Positions 1-5,299 of a stretch of 5,784 nucleotides of DNA are shown here, piece after piece. The notes under the pieces are model-generated. The model was given only the letters and a program-made list of their open reading frames with translations, was not told where the DNA came from and made no database searches. The position numbers and the translations under genes were made by a program. The stretch comes from Pseudomonadota bacterium. Its GTDB lineage: Bacteria > Pseudomonadota > Gammaproteobacteria > Steroidobacterales > Steroidobacteraceae. How positions within the stretch are numbered: the first letter of the stretch is position 1; each line of letters begins with the position of its first letter. The DNA lies in contig JAKADE010000196.1 in the NCBI GenBank assembly GCA_021820785.1, positions 1 to 5,784 on the forward strand, read 5' to 3'.

Positions 1-254
1 CAGAGCTCGTCAATATCAACCTCGACCGGCGAAGCGCCATCGTTCATCCGGGCACGCACCAGATCGAGCAGATCGCGATCGCCAAGCGCCTCAAGCATGG
101 CTTCCATGAGCGCCGGACTCACCATGTAAAACGCTGGCCGATTGTGGTTGAGCACCGCCACAGGGCGATTTCCTGCCTCACGCAGCACCGCCGCGGGGTT
201 CTTCTTGAAGTCCGACATGCTGGTCGTGGTATCTGCAAAGATGGCGTGCATCAT
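1..254 (-). CDS. stbD: StbD/Phd-YefM-like type II antitoxin (cut at window edge)
   Basis: The minus-strand frame gives about 84 residues beginning MMHAIFADTTTSMSDFKKNP, with VAVLNHNRPAFYMV in the middle and VEVDIDEL at the end. This is the pattern of StbD-type antitoxins of the Phd/YefM-RelB group: an N-terminal DNA-binding half with the conserved 'S-x-x-D-F-K-K-N-P' and 'N-x-x-P-A-F-Y' segments, then an acidic tail that binds and neutralises a RelE/StbE mRNA-cleaving toxin. There are two adjacent ATGs, at 254 and 251. GGAG at 262-259 lies 4 bases from the first and 7 from the second, so the 251 start is slightly favoured. The last two visible bases after the DEL codons read TG, so the stop may be TGA just outside the window. 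The toxin would be expected immediately beyond position 1. The family call is firm; the symbol is by resemblance only. Confidence 0.8.
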   Translation of the reverse strand, partial: MMHAIFADTTTSMSDFKKNPAAVLREAGNRPVAVLNHNRPAFYMVSPALMEAMLEALGDRDLLDLVRARMNDGASPVEVDIDEL

Positions 255-304
255 TAAGCTCCAAATTCAGAGCTTATTATAGGGATAATTTCGGCCCTAT
301 TTAA
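255..304 (-). promoter_or_regulatory. Antitoxin promoter with two operator-like inverted repeats
   Basis: A perfect TATAAT lies on the minus strand at 281-276. The best -35 candidate is TTAAAT at 304-299 with a 17-base spacer, which is weak. Two perfect inverted repeats overlap this promoter. One has 7-bp arms (TAAGCTC/GAGCTTA) at 255-261 and 270-276. The other has 6-bp arms (ATAGGG/CCCTAT) at 279-284 and 295-300. Antitoxins of this class usually repress their own operon by binding such palindromes, alone or with the toxin, so these are the likely autoregulatory operators. The repeats are seen in the sequence; the autoregulation is inferred from the family. Confidence 0.65.
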
Positions 305-642
305 GGCGCTTGCATGGTCTTCGCGAGTTCCTTGCGGTCACTTGAGGAAGCGAACGCCAGCACCTGAGACGGGCATTCAGGGTCTGCCGAAAAGCGCGCG
401 ACACCCCCGAGCAGGTGTACCGGGCAGCACGACGCGCAGCGAAAACCCGGCGGCCCGGGCCAGCCGGATCAAGCGTACCCCTGAGACTGGGCCGCGTAGA
501 AACACGTTCCCATCCGGCCCTCCCCGACAGAAGCTTCGAAACTATCCAACGGCGTCCGTAACGCCCATTCAGCCTAGCGCAATCAGGCGAGCGCGATCCT
601 GGACTCTCGCCAGTGCAAACGTCAGGGCGAAAGCGATCCGGG
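305..642. other. Stretch without a recognisable gene
   Basis: Neither strand gives a protein-like translation with a plausible start and ribosome binding site here. The open frames are long, Arg/Pro/Ser-rich products of high GC content. The plus strand leads into the DUF4143 ATPase remnant at 643-805, so this may be the further decayed body of that gene, but no family motif could be recognised. A GGCCCGGGCC palindrome occurs near 451-460 and is unremarkable at this GC content. Confidence 0.4.
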
Positions 643-805
643 AGCATCCAGCCAAAGGATCTGCGCGCGGAAGACGTTCCGCGACGATGGGCCCGAGGCC
701 ACCTGCATCCTGCTCCACGGCGGTACGCAGCCGCAGACTATTGATGGCATCCGTGTCCTGCCGGTGGCCGCAGCACTGCGGGCCTTCGGTCAATGGCTCG
801 TCCGC
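643..805 (+). pseudogene. Decayed C-terminal remnant of a DUF4143-type AAA ATPase
   Basis: In plus frame 1 the bases 643-669 read SIQPKDLRA. From 671, one frame over, the reading is KTFRDDGPEATCILLHGGTQ, then IDGIRVLPVAAALRAF. Joined, this matches the usual end of one clade of DUF4143 ATPases, roughly 'I-x-P-K-D-L-R-A-L-K-x-F-x-E-D-Y-P-E-A ... L-L-y-x-G ... I-x-G-I-x-c-l-P-v-x-x-F-L'. A two-base loss from an ancestral GCG-CTG-AAG would explain the junction GCG-G-AAG. Upstream, a degenerate VRAKA around 620-634 in a third frame may correspond to the family's IEVKA. No start, Walker motifs or stop remain. The family match comes from memory of the conserved tail, so confidence is moderate. The sequence differs from the tail of the other ATPase in this window, so it is not a recent duplicate of it. 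Confidence 0.5.
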
Positions 806-916
806 ACCGCGTCGCACCCCCTACCCGCGACTGAGCTCGCCCCGACGGCGCTCTCACGATCCGCTCTACCGCTCACACGCCCGGCCGTGCCAGGGCACGC
901 GCCGCCCGCCTGCGGC

Positions 917-2041
917 TCAGCGGCGCCGGCGCGGGGCGCGCGAGCGGCGCGGCCGGGACTGCTGCAGATGCGAATCGAGCGCGGCTCGCAACTGCTCTAC
1001 ATCGGCAAACCGCTTGAGGTCCTCCTGCACATGCCGCTCGACCTGCCCGAGCTCGCGCACGGCCCGCTCGAACTCCCGGCTCACATCCTCCGGCGTGAGC
1101 GTCGCGGCCCGGCCGCCCGGGGCGACGCTCGAAAAAGGCGCGATGTGCGCGTCAATCTGTGCGCGCAGTTGCTTGACTTGGCGCTGCAGGACCGACAGAT
1201 AGGGCTTCAGCTGCGCATCATCGAGGTCCGCCAGCGCATCGGCGGCCCGTGCATCGACGCTCTGCTGCAGCTCGAGAACGCGCAGCAGATCCCCGGCCGC
1301 ATAGGCGGCGTTCAATTCCTGCATGAGCGCGGTCTTGCGCTGCTGTTCGCCGGCATCGGATTCCCGATCCGGGTGCAGCTTGCTCGCCAGGCGCCGAAAC
1401 ACGCTGCGCAGCGCCGGAGCATCGAGCGCGCCTTCGCTCTGGGCGGCCTTGGCCGGTTCCGCGCGCTTCCCTCGGCGCCGCGGGGCCTCCTCTTCCGAGG
1501 CCTGCAGATGATCGTGCAGCCACGCCGCAAAGTCCTCCGCATTCGGCTTGCCTTCGTAGGGTCCGAAGTCTCCCGGCAGGTCGTCCGCCAGCGCCTGCAG
1601 CAGCTCGAAATCCAGCCGCTGCTCATCGGCTCGCGATACCGAAGCGTACCGATCATAGAGCGCGATGAGCTCCGGGGACTCCTCCTCCTCGAGCAGCGTG
1701 CTCAGCAACCCGATCAGCAGCTCGCGCAGAAGTGCCCGATGGCGCTTGCCGAGTCCGGCGTGGGTCATCTGTCGATCGAGCAAGCGGGCGAGCACGATCT
1801 GCTCCTCGCGCAGCCGCGCCGCCCGCGGTGCCAGCTCCGCGCCGATGCGCCGCATGTGCTCGTCGGTGAAGTGATGCCAGCGGGCAAGTTCCGCCCGCAG
1901 CTTCTCCACTTGCTTCAGCAGCGTATTGAAACGCCGCTGCGCAGGGCGCAGTGCCCGGGAGGGCTTGGCAATGCCGGGCGCGGCGCTCAGAGCCCCGGAC
2001 GTAGCGGCTGACTCATCGGGAAATAAGGTTGCCTGTTTCAC
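917..2041 (-). CDS. J-domain protein with internal HPD motif, uncharacterised
   Basis: The predicted protein has 374 residues from a GTG start. Residues about 30-55 hold a conserved-looking PAQRRFNTLLKQVEKLRAEL segment, and about 60-155 are mostly helical and charged. A low-complexity Arg/Lys/Glu linker at about 183-205 leads into a J-domain core with LRSVFRRLASKLHPD (HPD at 223-225) and a third helix ending in LNAAYAAGD. The rest, to about 355, is heptad-like helix with a PRRSRAPRRRR tail. HPD is the motif by which J proteins stimulate the ATPase of DnaK/Hsp70. The usual first J-domain helix is not obvious, and there is no G/F or zinc-finger region, so this is a DnaK co-chaperone candidate of unknown client. 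No signal peptide is seen, so it is probably cytoplasmic. The GTG at 2041 follows AGGAAGA with a 7-base gap and directly precedes KQATLFPD; an ATG at 2077 would add 12 residues. The gene faces the ATPase remnant tail to tail. Confidence 0.8.
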   Translation of the reverse strand: MKQATLFPDESAATSGALSAAPGIAKPSRALRPAQRRFNTLLKQVEKLRAELARWHHFTDEHMRRIGAELAPRAARLREEQIVLARLLDRQMTHAGLGKRHRALLRELLIGLLSTLLEEEESPELIALYDRYASVSRADEQRLDFELLQALADDLPGDFGPYEGKPNAEDFAAWLHDHLQASEEEAPRRRGKRAEPAKAAQSEGALDAPALRSVFRRLASKLHPDRESDAGEQQRKTALMQELNAAYAAGDLLRVLELQQSVDARAADALADLDDAQLKPYLSVLQRQVKQLRAQIDAHIAPFSSVAPGGRAATLTPEDVSREFERAVRELGQVERHVQEDLKRFADVEQLRAALDSHLQQSRPRRSRAPRRRR

Positions 2042-2665
2042 GCGCGGGTCTTCCTGGCCGGTCGGCGCAGTGCACATGGTACAAGCCCCGAGAAGTGTGC
2101 CGCAATCGACACTTCGGCTCTCAGATGATCCGCGGCGGGCTGGGGACATACGCACCGAGCGATTCGGACGCAGTGGGTGACGTCCCATTAAATCGCCCCG
2201 GTTGACGATCACAGTGACCCAGCACACGCGGAATGGAACTACTGCACTCTGTGATCGTAAGCGGGCCGCCCGCGAGGCTGCGCCCGGACAGACTCCAGGC
2301 GCGTCGCGCAACGGCACAGCGTCGGTGGCCCGCCGGCTCTCCGGAACCGGCGCAACGCGGGAGCACCGGTTCAGCGTCGAGGAATGCGATGCCACCCGAA
2401 CGTGCTGCCGAAGACCCGCTATCGGAAGAGCACTGCGGTCAAGCTTCTCGGGGTCCGGTGACGGGAGTGCGGAGCGACCCTCGGCCGCTCAAGCGCAGGA
2501 GCGTATTCGCCCTGACTCCTCCCGCGTGGGTGCTGGATTCGGACGATGCGCGCCATGAACCGCGGGTGCGTATAGAGTTCTGAGCACCTCATGCCCAACC
2601 GGGCCGGCAGCTCGGCAGCATCGGGAGGCGCTTCCCGCCACAGCTATCAATTGACAGCCGTTTCG
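2042..2665. other. Intergenic stretch with inverted repeats, no convincing gene
   Basis: This holds the upstream region of the J-domain gene and about 500 further bases with no translation that looks like a known protein. Two exact inverted repeats are visible: GAAGTGT/ACACTTC at 2092-2098 and 2109-2115, in the leader of the J-domain gene, and ACGATCACAG/CTGTGATCGT at 2205-2214 and 2249-2258. No clear -35/-10 pair for the J-domain gene was found; TACCAT near 2080-2075 on the minus strand with TTGCGG upstream is only a weak candidate. Open frames across 2200-2580 on both strands are Arg/Pro/Ser-rich and lack ribosome binding sites. Confidence 0.4.
2205..2258. repeat. 10-bp perfect inverted repeat with 34-base spacer
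   Basis: ACGATCACAG at 2205-2214 is exactly complementary to CTGTGATCGT at 2249-2258. The arms could be paired binding sites for a regulator, or the stem of a large loop; no T-tract follows, so it is not a terminator. It lies about 165 bases upstream of the J-domain gene start and has no other gene close by. Confidence 0.45.
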
Positions 2666-2731
2666 CTCCCAATCTGCGGTCACTCGACTCCCAATCAGCG
2701 GACCATATACTCCCAATCAGCCGGAAACGAA
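2666..2731. repeat. Three tandem 22-bp direct repeats
   Basis: Units begin at 2666, 2688 and 2710, exactly 22 bases apart. Each opens with CTCCCAATC followed by TGCGG, AGCGG and AGCCGG respectively; the remaining 7-8 bases of each unit vary. A poor fourth copy (8 of 14 core positions) may sit in the same register at 2644. Two explanations fit. The units could be binding sites for a regulator of the ATPase gene that starts 30 bases further on. Alternatively, they could be the repeated transposase-binding sites that characterise the ends of IS21-family and Tn7-like elements. No transposase gene is visible in the window, so neither is proven. Confidence 0.75.
2684..2711 (+). promoter_or_regulatory. 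Candidate promoter of the DUF4143 ATPase gene
   Basis: TATACT at 2706-2711 matches the -10 consensus at five of six bases. TCGACT at 2684-2689 matches the -35 consensus at four of six, with a 16-base spacer. Both elements lie inside the 22-bp repeat array, with repeat units covering the spacer and the start-site region, so a protein binding the repeats would be expected to affect transcription. Transcription would begin about 43 bases before the ATG at 2761. The prediction rests on consensus matching only. Confidence 0.4.
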
Positions 2732-2760
2732 ATATTCCAGGGAATCGAGACTTCGAGCGT

Positions 2761-3980
2761 ATGCTCATCCGATTCATCACACGCCGGGTGCAAGAGGCCC
2801 TTTCTGATACGCCAGTGGTCCTGATCGTAGGGCCCCGCCGCGCGGGCAAAGCCACGCTGGTGCGGCAGATGTGCGACACCGCCGGACCTACATCGCGCTC
2901 GACGATCCGTCGGTCCTGGCGGCAGCCCGATCGGATCCCGCCGCGTTCATCCGTGGTCTGAATCAGACCACCCTCGATGAAATCCAGCGTGCCCCCGATC
3001 TGCTGCTGGCGATCAAGAAAGCGGTCGACGAGGACTACAGGCCAGGGCGATTTTTGCTCACGGGGTCGGCAAACGTATTGACCCTGCCCCGGATCGCCGA
3101 CAGCTTGGCGGGACGGATGGAAACTCTCCAGATACTGCCACTGGCAAGGGTCGAGATTGAGGGCCGAGCGCCGACCTTCCTGGAGCGCCTTTTCGACGGC
3201 AAGCACGACAGGCCGCCAAACGCGACCGTCGGCGATGACCTACTCCAGCTCGTCCTGCGGGGAGGCTACCCGGAGGCGATCAGCCGTGACAGCGAACGCC
3301 GCCGGCAAGATTGGCTGCATTCCTACGTCACGTCGATATTGACTCGAGATTTACGCGACATCGCCGACATTGAAAAACTGACTGAACTTCCAAAATTCGT
3401 CCGACTATTGGCCGAACACTCAGGCCAGTTGGTTAATTATTCCCAGCTCGGCGCCGGCATCAACGTCACCCACAAGACAGGGCAACGCTATCTTGGGTTG
3501 CTTGAACAGGTGTTTCTGATTGCAACGGTGCAGCCCTGGTTCAGCAATGCGCTGAAACGCGTCGTCAAAACGCCCAAGCTGCATTTTCTCGATTCCGGCC
3601 TGCTCGCGACCGTGCGCGGGCTCACTTTGGACAGAGTCAGGGCTGATCGTGGAGCATTCGGTGCGCTGCTGGAGAGCTTCGTATTCTCCGAAGTGCTGAA
3701 ACTGATGAGCGCCTCGGACATGCGTCTGACGCCGTATCATTTTCGGGATCGAGACATGCGAGAAGTAGAAGTGGTGCTGGAGCGCACCGACGGCAAGATT
3801 GCCGGAATCGAGGTGAAGGCGAGCGCCACGGTGAAATCCGGCGATTTCGCTGGCCTGCGGGCCTTGGCAGAAGTATGCGCAGATCGCTTCGCTTTCGGTG
3901 TCGTCCTCTACGACGGCACAGATGTCGTTCCGTTTGGCGACCGGCTGGCCGCAGTACCCCTTTCGTGTCTATGGAGCTAA
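2761..3980 (+). pseudogene. DUF4143 (AAA_14) ATPase, frameshifted
   Basis: The first 41 codons (frame 1) give MLIRFITRRVQEALSDTP and a P-loop, GPRRAGKATL (residues 24-33). From about 2886 the homologous reading continues one frame earlier with TYIALDDPSVLAAARSDP, so one base appears lost at 2884-2886. Numbered as if repaired (406 residues, a normal family length), the Walker B region is LDEIQ (D73, E74), sensor 1 is TGSAN (101-105) and a likely arginine finger lies in SLAGRM (R119). The DUF4143 part has LRGGYPEA, a winged-helix-like stretch before KTPKLHFLDSGL, and a nuclease-fold-like end with REVEVVLE (334-341) and IEVKAS (350-355). Proteins of this family are poorly characterised ATPases, common in accessory DNA. 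Walker A has Ala31 where Ser/Thr normally coordinates magnesium, a second sign of inactivation. An ATG at 2871 would make a product without the P-loop. A sequencing error is the alternative explanation for the frameshift. Confidence 0.85.
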
Positions 3981-4058
3981 CCAAAAAATACAGCGACGGC
4001 CCGATCGAGCGACCCGGCACGACTCATCATTGTGCGGGAAATGGGGCATGCCGCCGCC

Positions 4059-4077
4059 GTCTCAGCCCCGTTGAGAC
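4059..4077. repeat. Small stem-loop after the ATPase pseudogene
   Basis: GTCTCA at 4059-4064 pairs with TGAGAC at 4072-4077 around a 7-base loop. It lies 78 bases beyond the ATPase stop and has no T-tract, so it is not a typical intrinsic terminator. Confidence 0.4.
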
Positions 4078-4082
4078 AGAGC

Positions 4083-4096
4083 ATGAGCATGCTCAT
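4083..4096. repeat. 14-bp perfect palindrome
   Basis: ATGAGCATGCTCAT reads identically on both strands without a spacer. Such a site suits a dimeric DNA-binding protein, but no regulator gene is adjacent and it lies more than 400 bases from the pilA promoter. Chance is possible. Confidence 0.4.
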
Positions 4097-4509
4097 CGAA
4101 ATCCTGCGCGGCCTGAGCGCTTCGAGAGTCTTTACGTTTCACGGCATCGCGACCACGGCACCCATCACCAACCCTCCGCCCGGATAGTGGCGGTCCCGGT
4201 ACCGCAGGTCTCGACGCATCAGAACGTCGCGCGCGTGCGTTTCAGTGGGAGTCCGAGCAGGTCGATTTTCGCTGCGTCCGCGCGAGTTCAAACGTGACTG
4301 GGCCATCAGATTCTCATCCTGCCGGAGCGTGGCGTCACTCCGTCGAGGTGCTCCCGCAAGGTTGTCGACCAAATGTGACAATTCGCGTCACTTTTTGACA
4401 TCGACATGATCCTCTGGGCGTCCTAGATCCGAATGCATACTTGACATAGCTGGCCGAACAGAAGATTAAATCGACGCAATATCAGATAGTTATGGCGCAC
4501 CAACGCCGC

Positions 4510-4525
4510 TGGCACGGCGCTTGCT
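4510..4525 (+). promoter_or_regulatory. Sigma-54 (RpoN) promoter of pilA
   Basis: TGGCAC, five bases, then TTGCT matches the -24/-12 consensus of sigma-54 promoters, with the invariant GG and GC dinucleotides correctly spaced. Transcription would start near 4536, leaving a leader of about 60 bases before the pilA ATG at 4597. In Pseudomonas and relatives pilA is transcribed by RpoN and activated by the PilS/PilR two-component system; the same control is inferred here. Confidence 0.88.
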
Positions 4526-4583
4526 TTCTACCCAGCAGCGGCGCCCTTTGCGCCTCTTGTTTAAGACTTCACACGTTCCTCAG

Positions 4584-4588
4584 AGGAG
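4584..4588 (+). promoter_or_regulatory. Ribosome binding site of pilA
   Basis: AGGAG sits 8 bases before the ATG at 4597. Together with the sigma-54 promoter at 4510-4525 it fixes the pilA start and rules out the in-frame ATG at 4492, which lies upstream of the promoter. Confidence 0.85.
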
Positions 4589-4596
4589 TTTCCTTC

Positions 4597-5118
4597 ATGA
4601 AATCGGTGCAAAAGGGCTTCACCCTGATTGAGTTGATGATCGTCATCGCGATCATCGGCATCCTGGCGGCGATTGCCATCCCGGCCTACCAGAATTACAC
4701 CATTCGCGCACAGGTCACAGAAGGCTCGTCGCTGATTGGCGGCCTCGAGACCGCATTCGACGAATGCTATGCCGACCATGGCACTGCAGCTGCGCCGTGT
4801 GACACGAACCCGAACCTCGGAGTTAACAACACGATTTCAGGCACTTACGTAAGCAGTGTCGCATTTACGAGCCCCGGCCAGATTACGGTCACCTATGGCC
4901 CGAACGCCAACAGCAACATCCAGAATAAGACCGTCATCTGGACAGCCTATACTTCCGCAAACGGTGACATCACCTGGGTGTGCGACGATGGAACATCAGC
5001 GCAGGCAGCCATTGCTGGTCCGCCTGCGCTGAGCCAGGTAACTGGCGCTGGTGCCGGACCCACGAACGGTTCGGTTTACACGACCAACCCGGCCTACCTG
5101 CCCAACATCTGCGATTGA
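4597..5118 (+). CDS. pilA: Type IV major pilin PilA precursor
   Basis: The protein is 173 residues long. A 7-residue leader, MKSVQKG, ends in the Gly required by the prepilin peptidase PilD. Mature Phe1 follows and is normally N-methylated, and the conserved mature Glu5 is E12. FTLIELMIVIAIIGILAAIA forms the N-terminal helix that anchors the subunit in the inner membrane before assembly and packs in the fibre core. The globular domain has four cysteines (C57, C68, C129, C172). C129 and C172 probably form the C-terminal disulfide loop typical of type IVa pilins, ending YLPNICD, and C57-C68 may be a second bridge. The C-terminal part is rich in Ala, Gly, Thr and Asn, as expected for a variable surface. 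Transcription is from the sigma-54 promoter at 4510-4525 and ends at the hairpin at 5143-5175, so pilA is probably monocistronic. pilB follows on the same strand. Confidence 0.96.
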   Translation: MKSVQKGFTLIELMIVIAIIGILAAIAIPAYQNYTIRAQVTEGSSLIGGLETAFDECYADHGTAAAPCDTNPNLGVNNTISGTYVSSVAFTSPGQITVTYGPNANSNIQNKTVIWTAYTSANGDITWVCDDGTSAQAAIAGPPALSQVTGAGAGPTNGSVYTTNPAYLPNICD

Positions 5119-5142
5119 TTCAGTGTCACACTGATACCGCTG

Positions 5143-5175
5143 AGAAGCCCCCGCCCCGCGGGGGCTTCTTCTTTT
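5143..5175 (+). terminator. Intrinsic terminator of pilA
   Basis: GAAGCCCCCGC at 5144-5154 pairs perfectly with GCGGGGGCTTC at 5158-5168 around a CCC loop; an A-T pair at 5143 and 5169 makes the stem 12 bp. A T-rich run (TTCTTTT) follows immediately. It begins 25 bases after the pilA stop, and would separate the highly expressed pilin message from pilB. Confidence 0.92.
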
Positions 5176-5228
5176 GGGAGTCCAATCACGGTGAGGGGTC
5201 GTGCTCTGTGCGAGGATCGGATGCAAAT

Positions 5229-5263
5229 TTGACAATTGCCGGCCCGGCCGGCTTGGGTACACT
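5229..5263 (+). promoter_or_regulatory. Possible pilB promoter region with 15-bp GC palindrome
   Basis: A perfect TTGACA lies at 5229-5234. The nearest -10-like hexamer, TACACT at 5258-5263, is 23 bases away, too far for ordinary sigma-70 promoters. Between them is GCCGGCC-C-GGCCGGC (5238-5252), a perfect palindrome around one base. A regulator bending this DNA, as MerR-type proteins do at over-long spacers, is one speculation; chance similarity in GC-rich DNA is another. Confidence 0.3.
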
Positions 5264-5299
5264 TGAGCCCCGCGGATCGACTCGAAGCACCCTAAGTCC

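Larger units (their letters stand above)
3981..4509. other. Intergenic region upstream of pilA, no convincing gene
   Basis: No protein-like frame with a ribosome binding site was found on either strand. The part after the ATPase stop holds a GTCTCA/TGAGAC stem (4059-4077) and a 14-bp palindrome (4083-4096). From about 4360 the DNA becomes more AT-rich and carries repeated TGTC/GACA tetramers at 4363-4366, 4377-4380, 4397-4400, 4403-4406 and 4443-4446. PilR of Pseudomonas binds TGTC-containing sites upstream of pilA, so this may be the activator region. TTGACA at 4441-4446 with a poor -10 (GATTAA at 4464-4469) is a weak sigma-70 alternative. Confidence 0.45.

Noticed and set aside
886..899. 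CGTGCC/GGCACG hairpin as terminator of the J-domain gene
   Set aside because: The loop is only two bases and no T-tract follows on the minus strand.
764..2011. Long plus-strand open frame opposite the J-domain gene
   Set aside because: It has no ribosome binding site or family motif. It is open because the complementary strand is a GC-rich coding gene with a clear HPD motif.
2042..2395. N-terminal extension of the J-domain gene to an ATG at 2395
   Set aside because: The extra residues are Arg/Ser/Pro-rich and not protein-like, and they cross two inverted repeats. The conserved part starts near TLFPD, right after the GTG at 2041.
2431..2592. Small minus-strand frame beginning MRCSELYTHPRFMARIVRIQ
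   Set aside because: The first 20 residues look mildly protein-like, but there is no ribosome binding site, no recognised family, and the rest is Arg/Pro-rich.
2871..3980. Treating the ATPase as an intact 369-residue gene starting at ATG 2871
   Set aside because: The first residues before TYIALDD are out-of-frame sequence, and the product would lack the P-loop, which is present just upstream in another frame.
4139..4381. Minus-strand 80-residue frame upstream of pilA
   Set aside because: No recognisable motif, and it overlaps the likely regulatory region of pilA; there is no convincing ribosome binding site.
4492..4596. Upstream ATG for pilA adding 35 residues
   Set aside because: The extension contains the sigma-54 promoter and would put a long tail before the short prepilin leader. 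The ATG at 4597 has an AGGAG and gives a standard leader.
5254..5268. Second sigma-54 promoter before pilB
   Set aside because: GG and GC are at the right distance, but the rest of the -24/-12 consensus is not matched.
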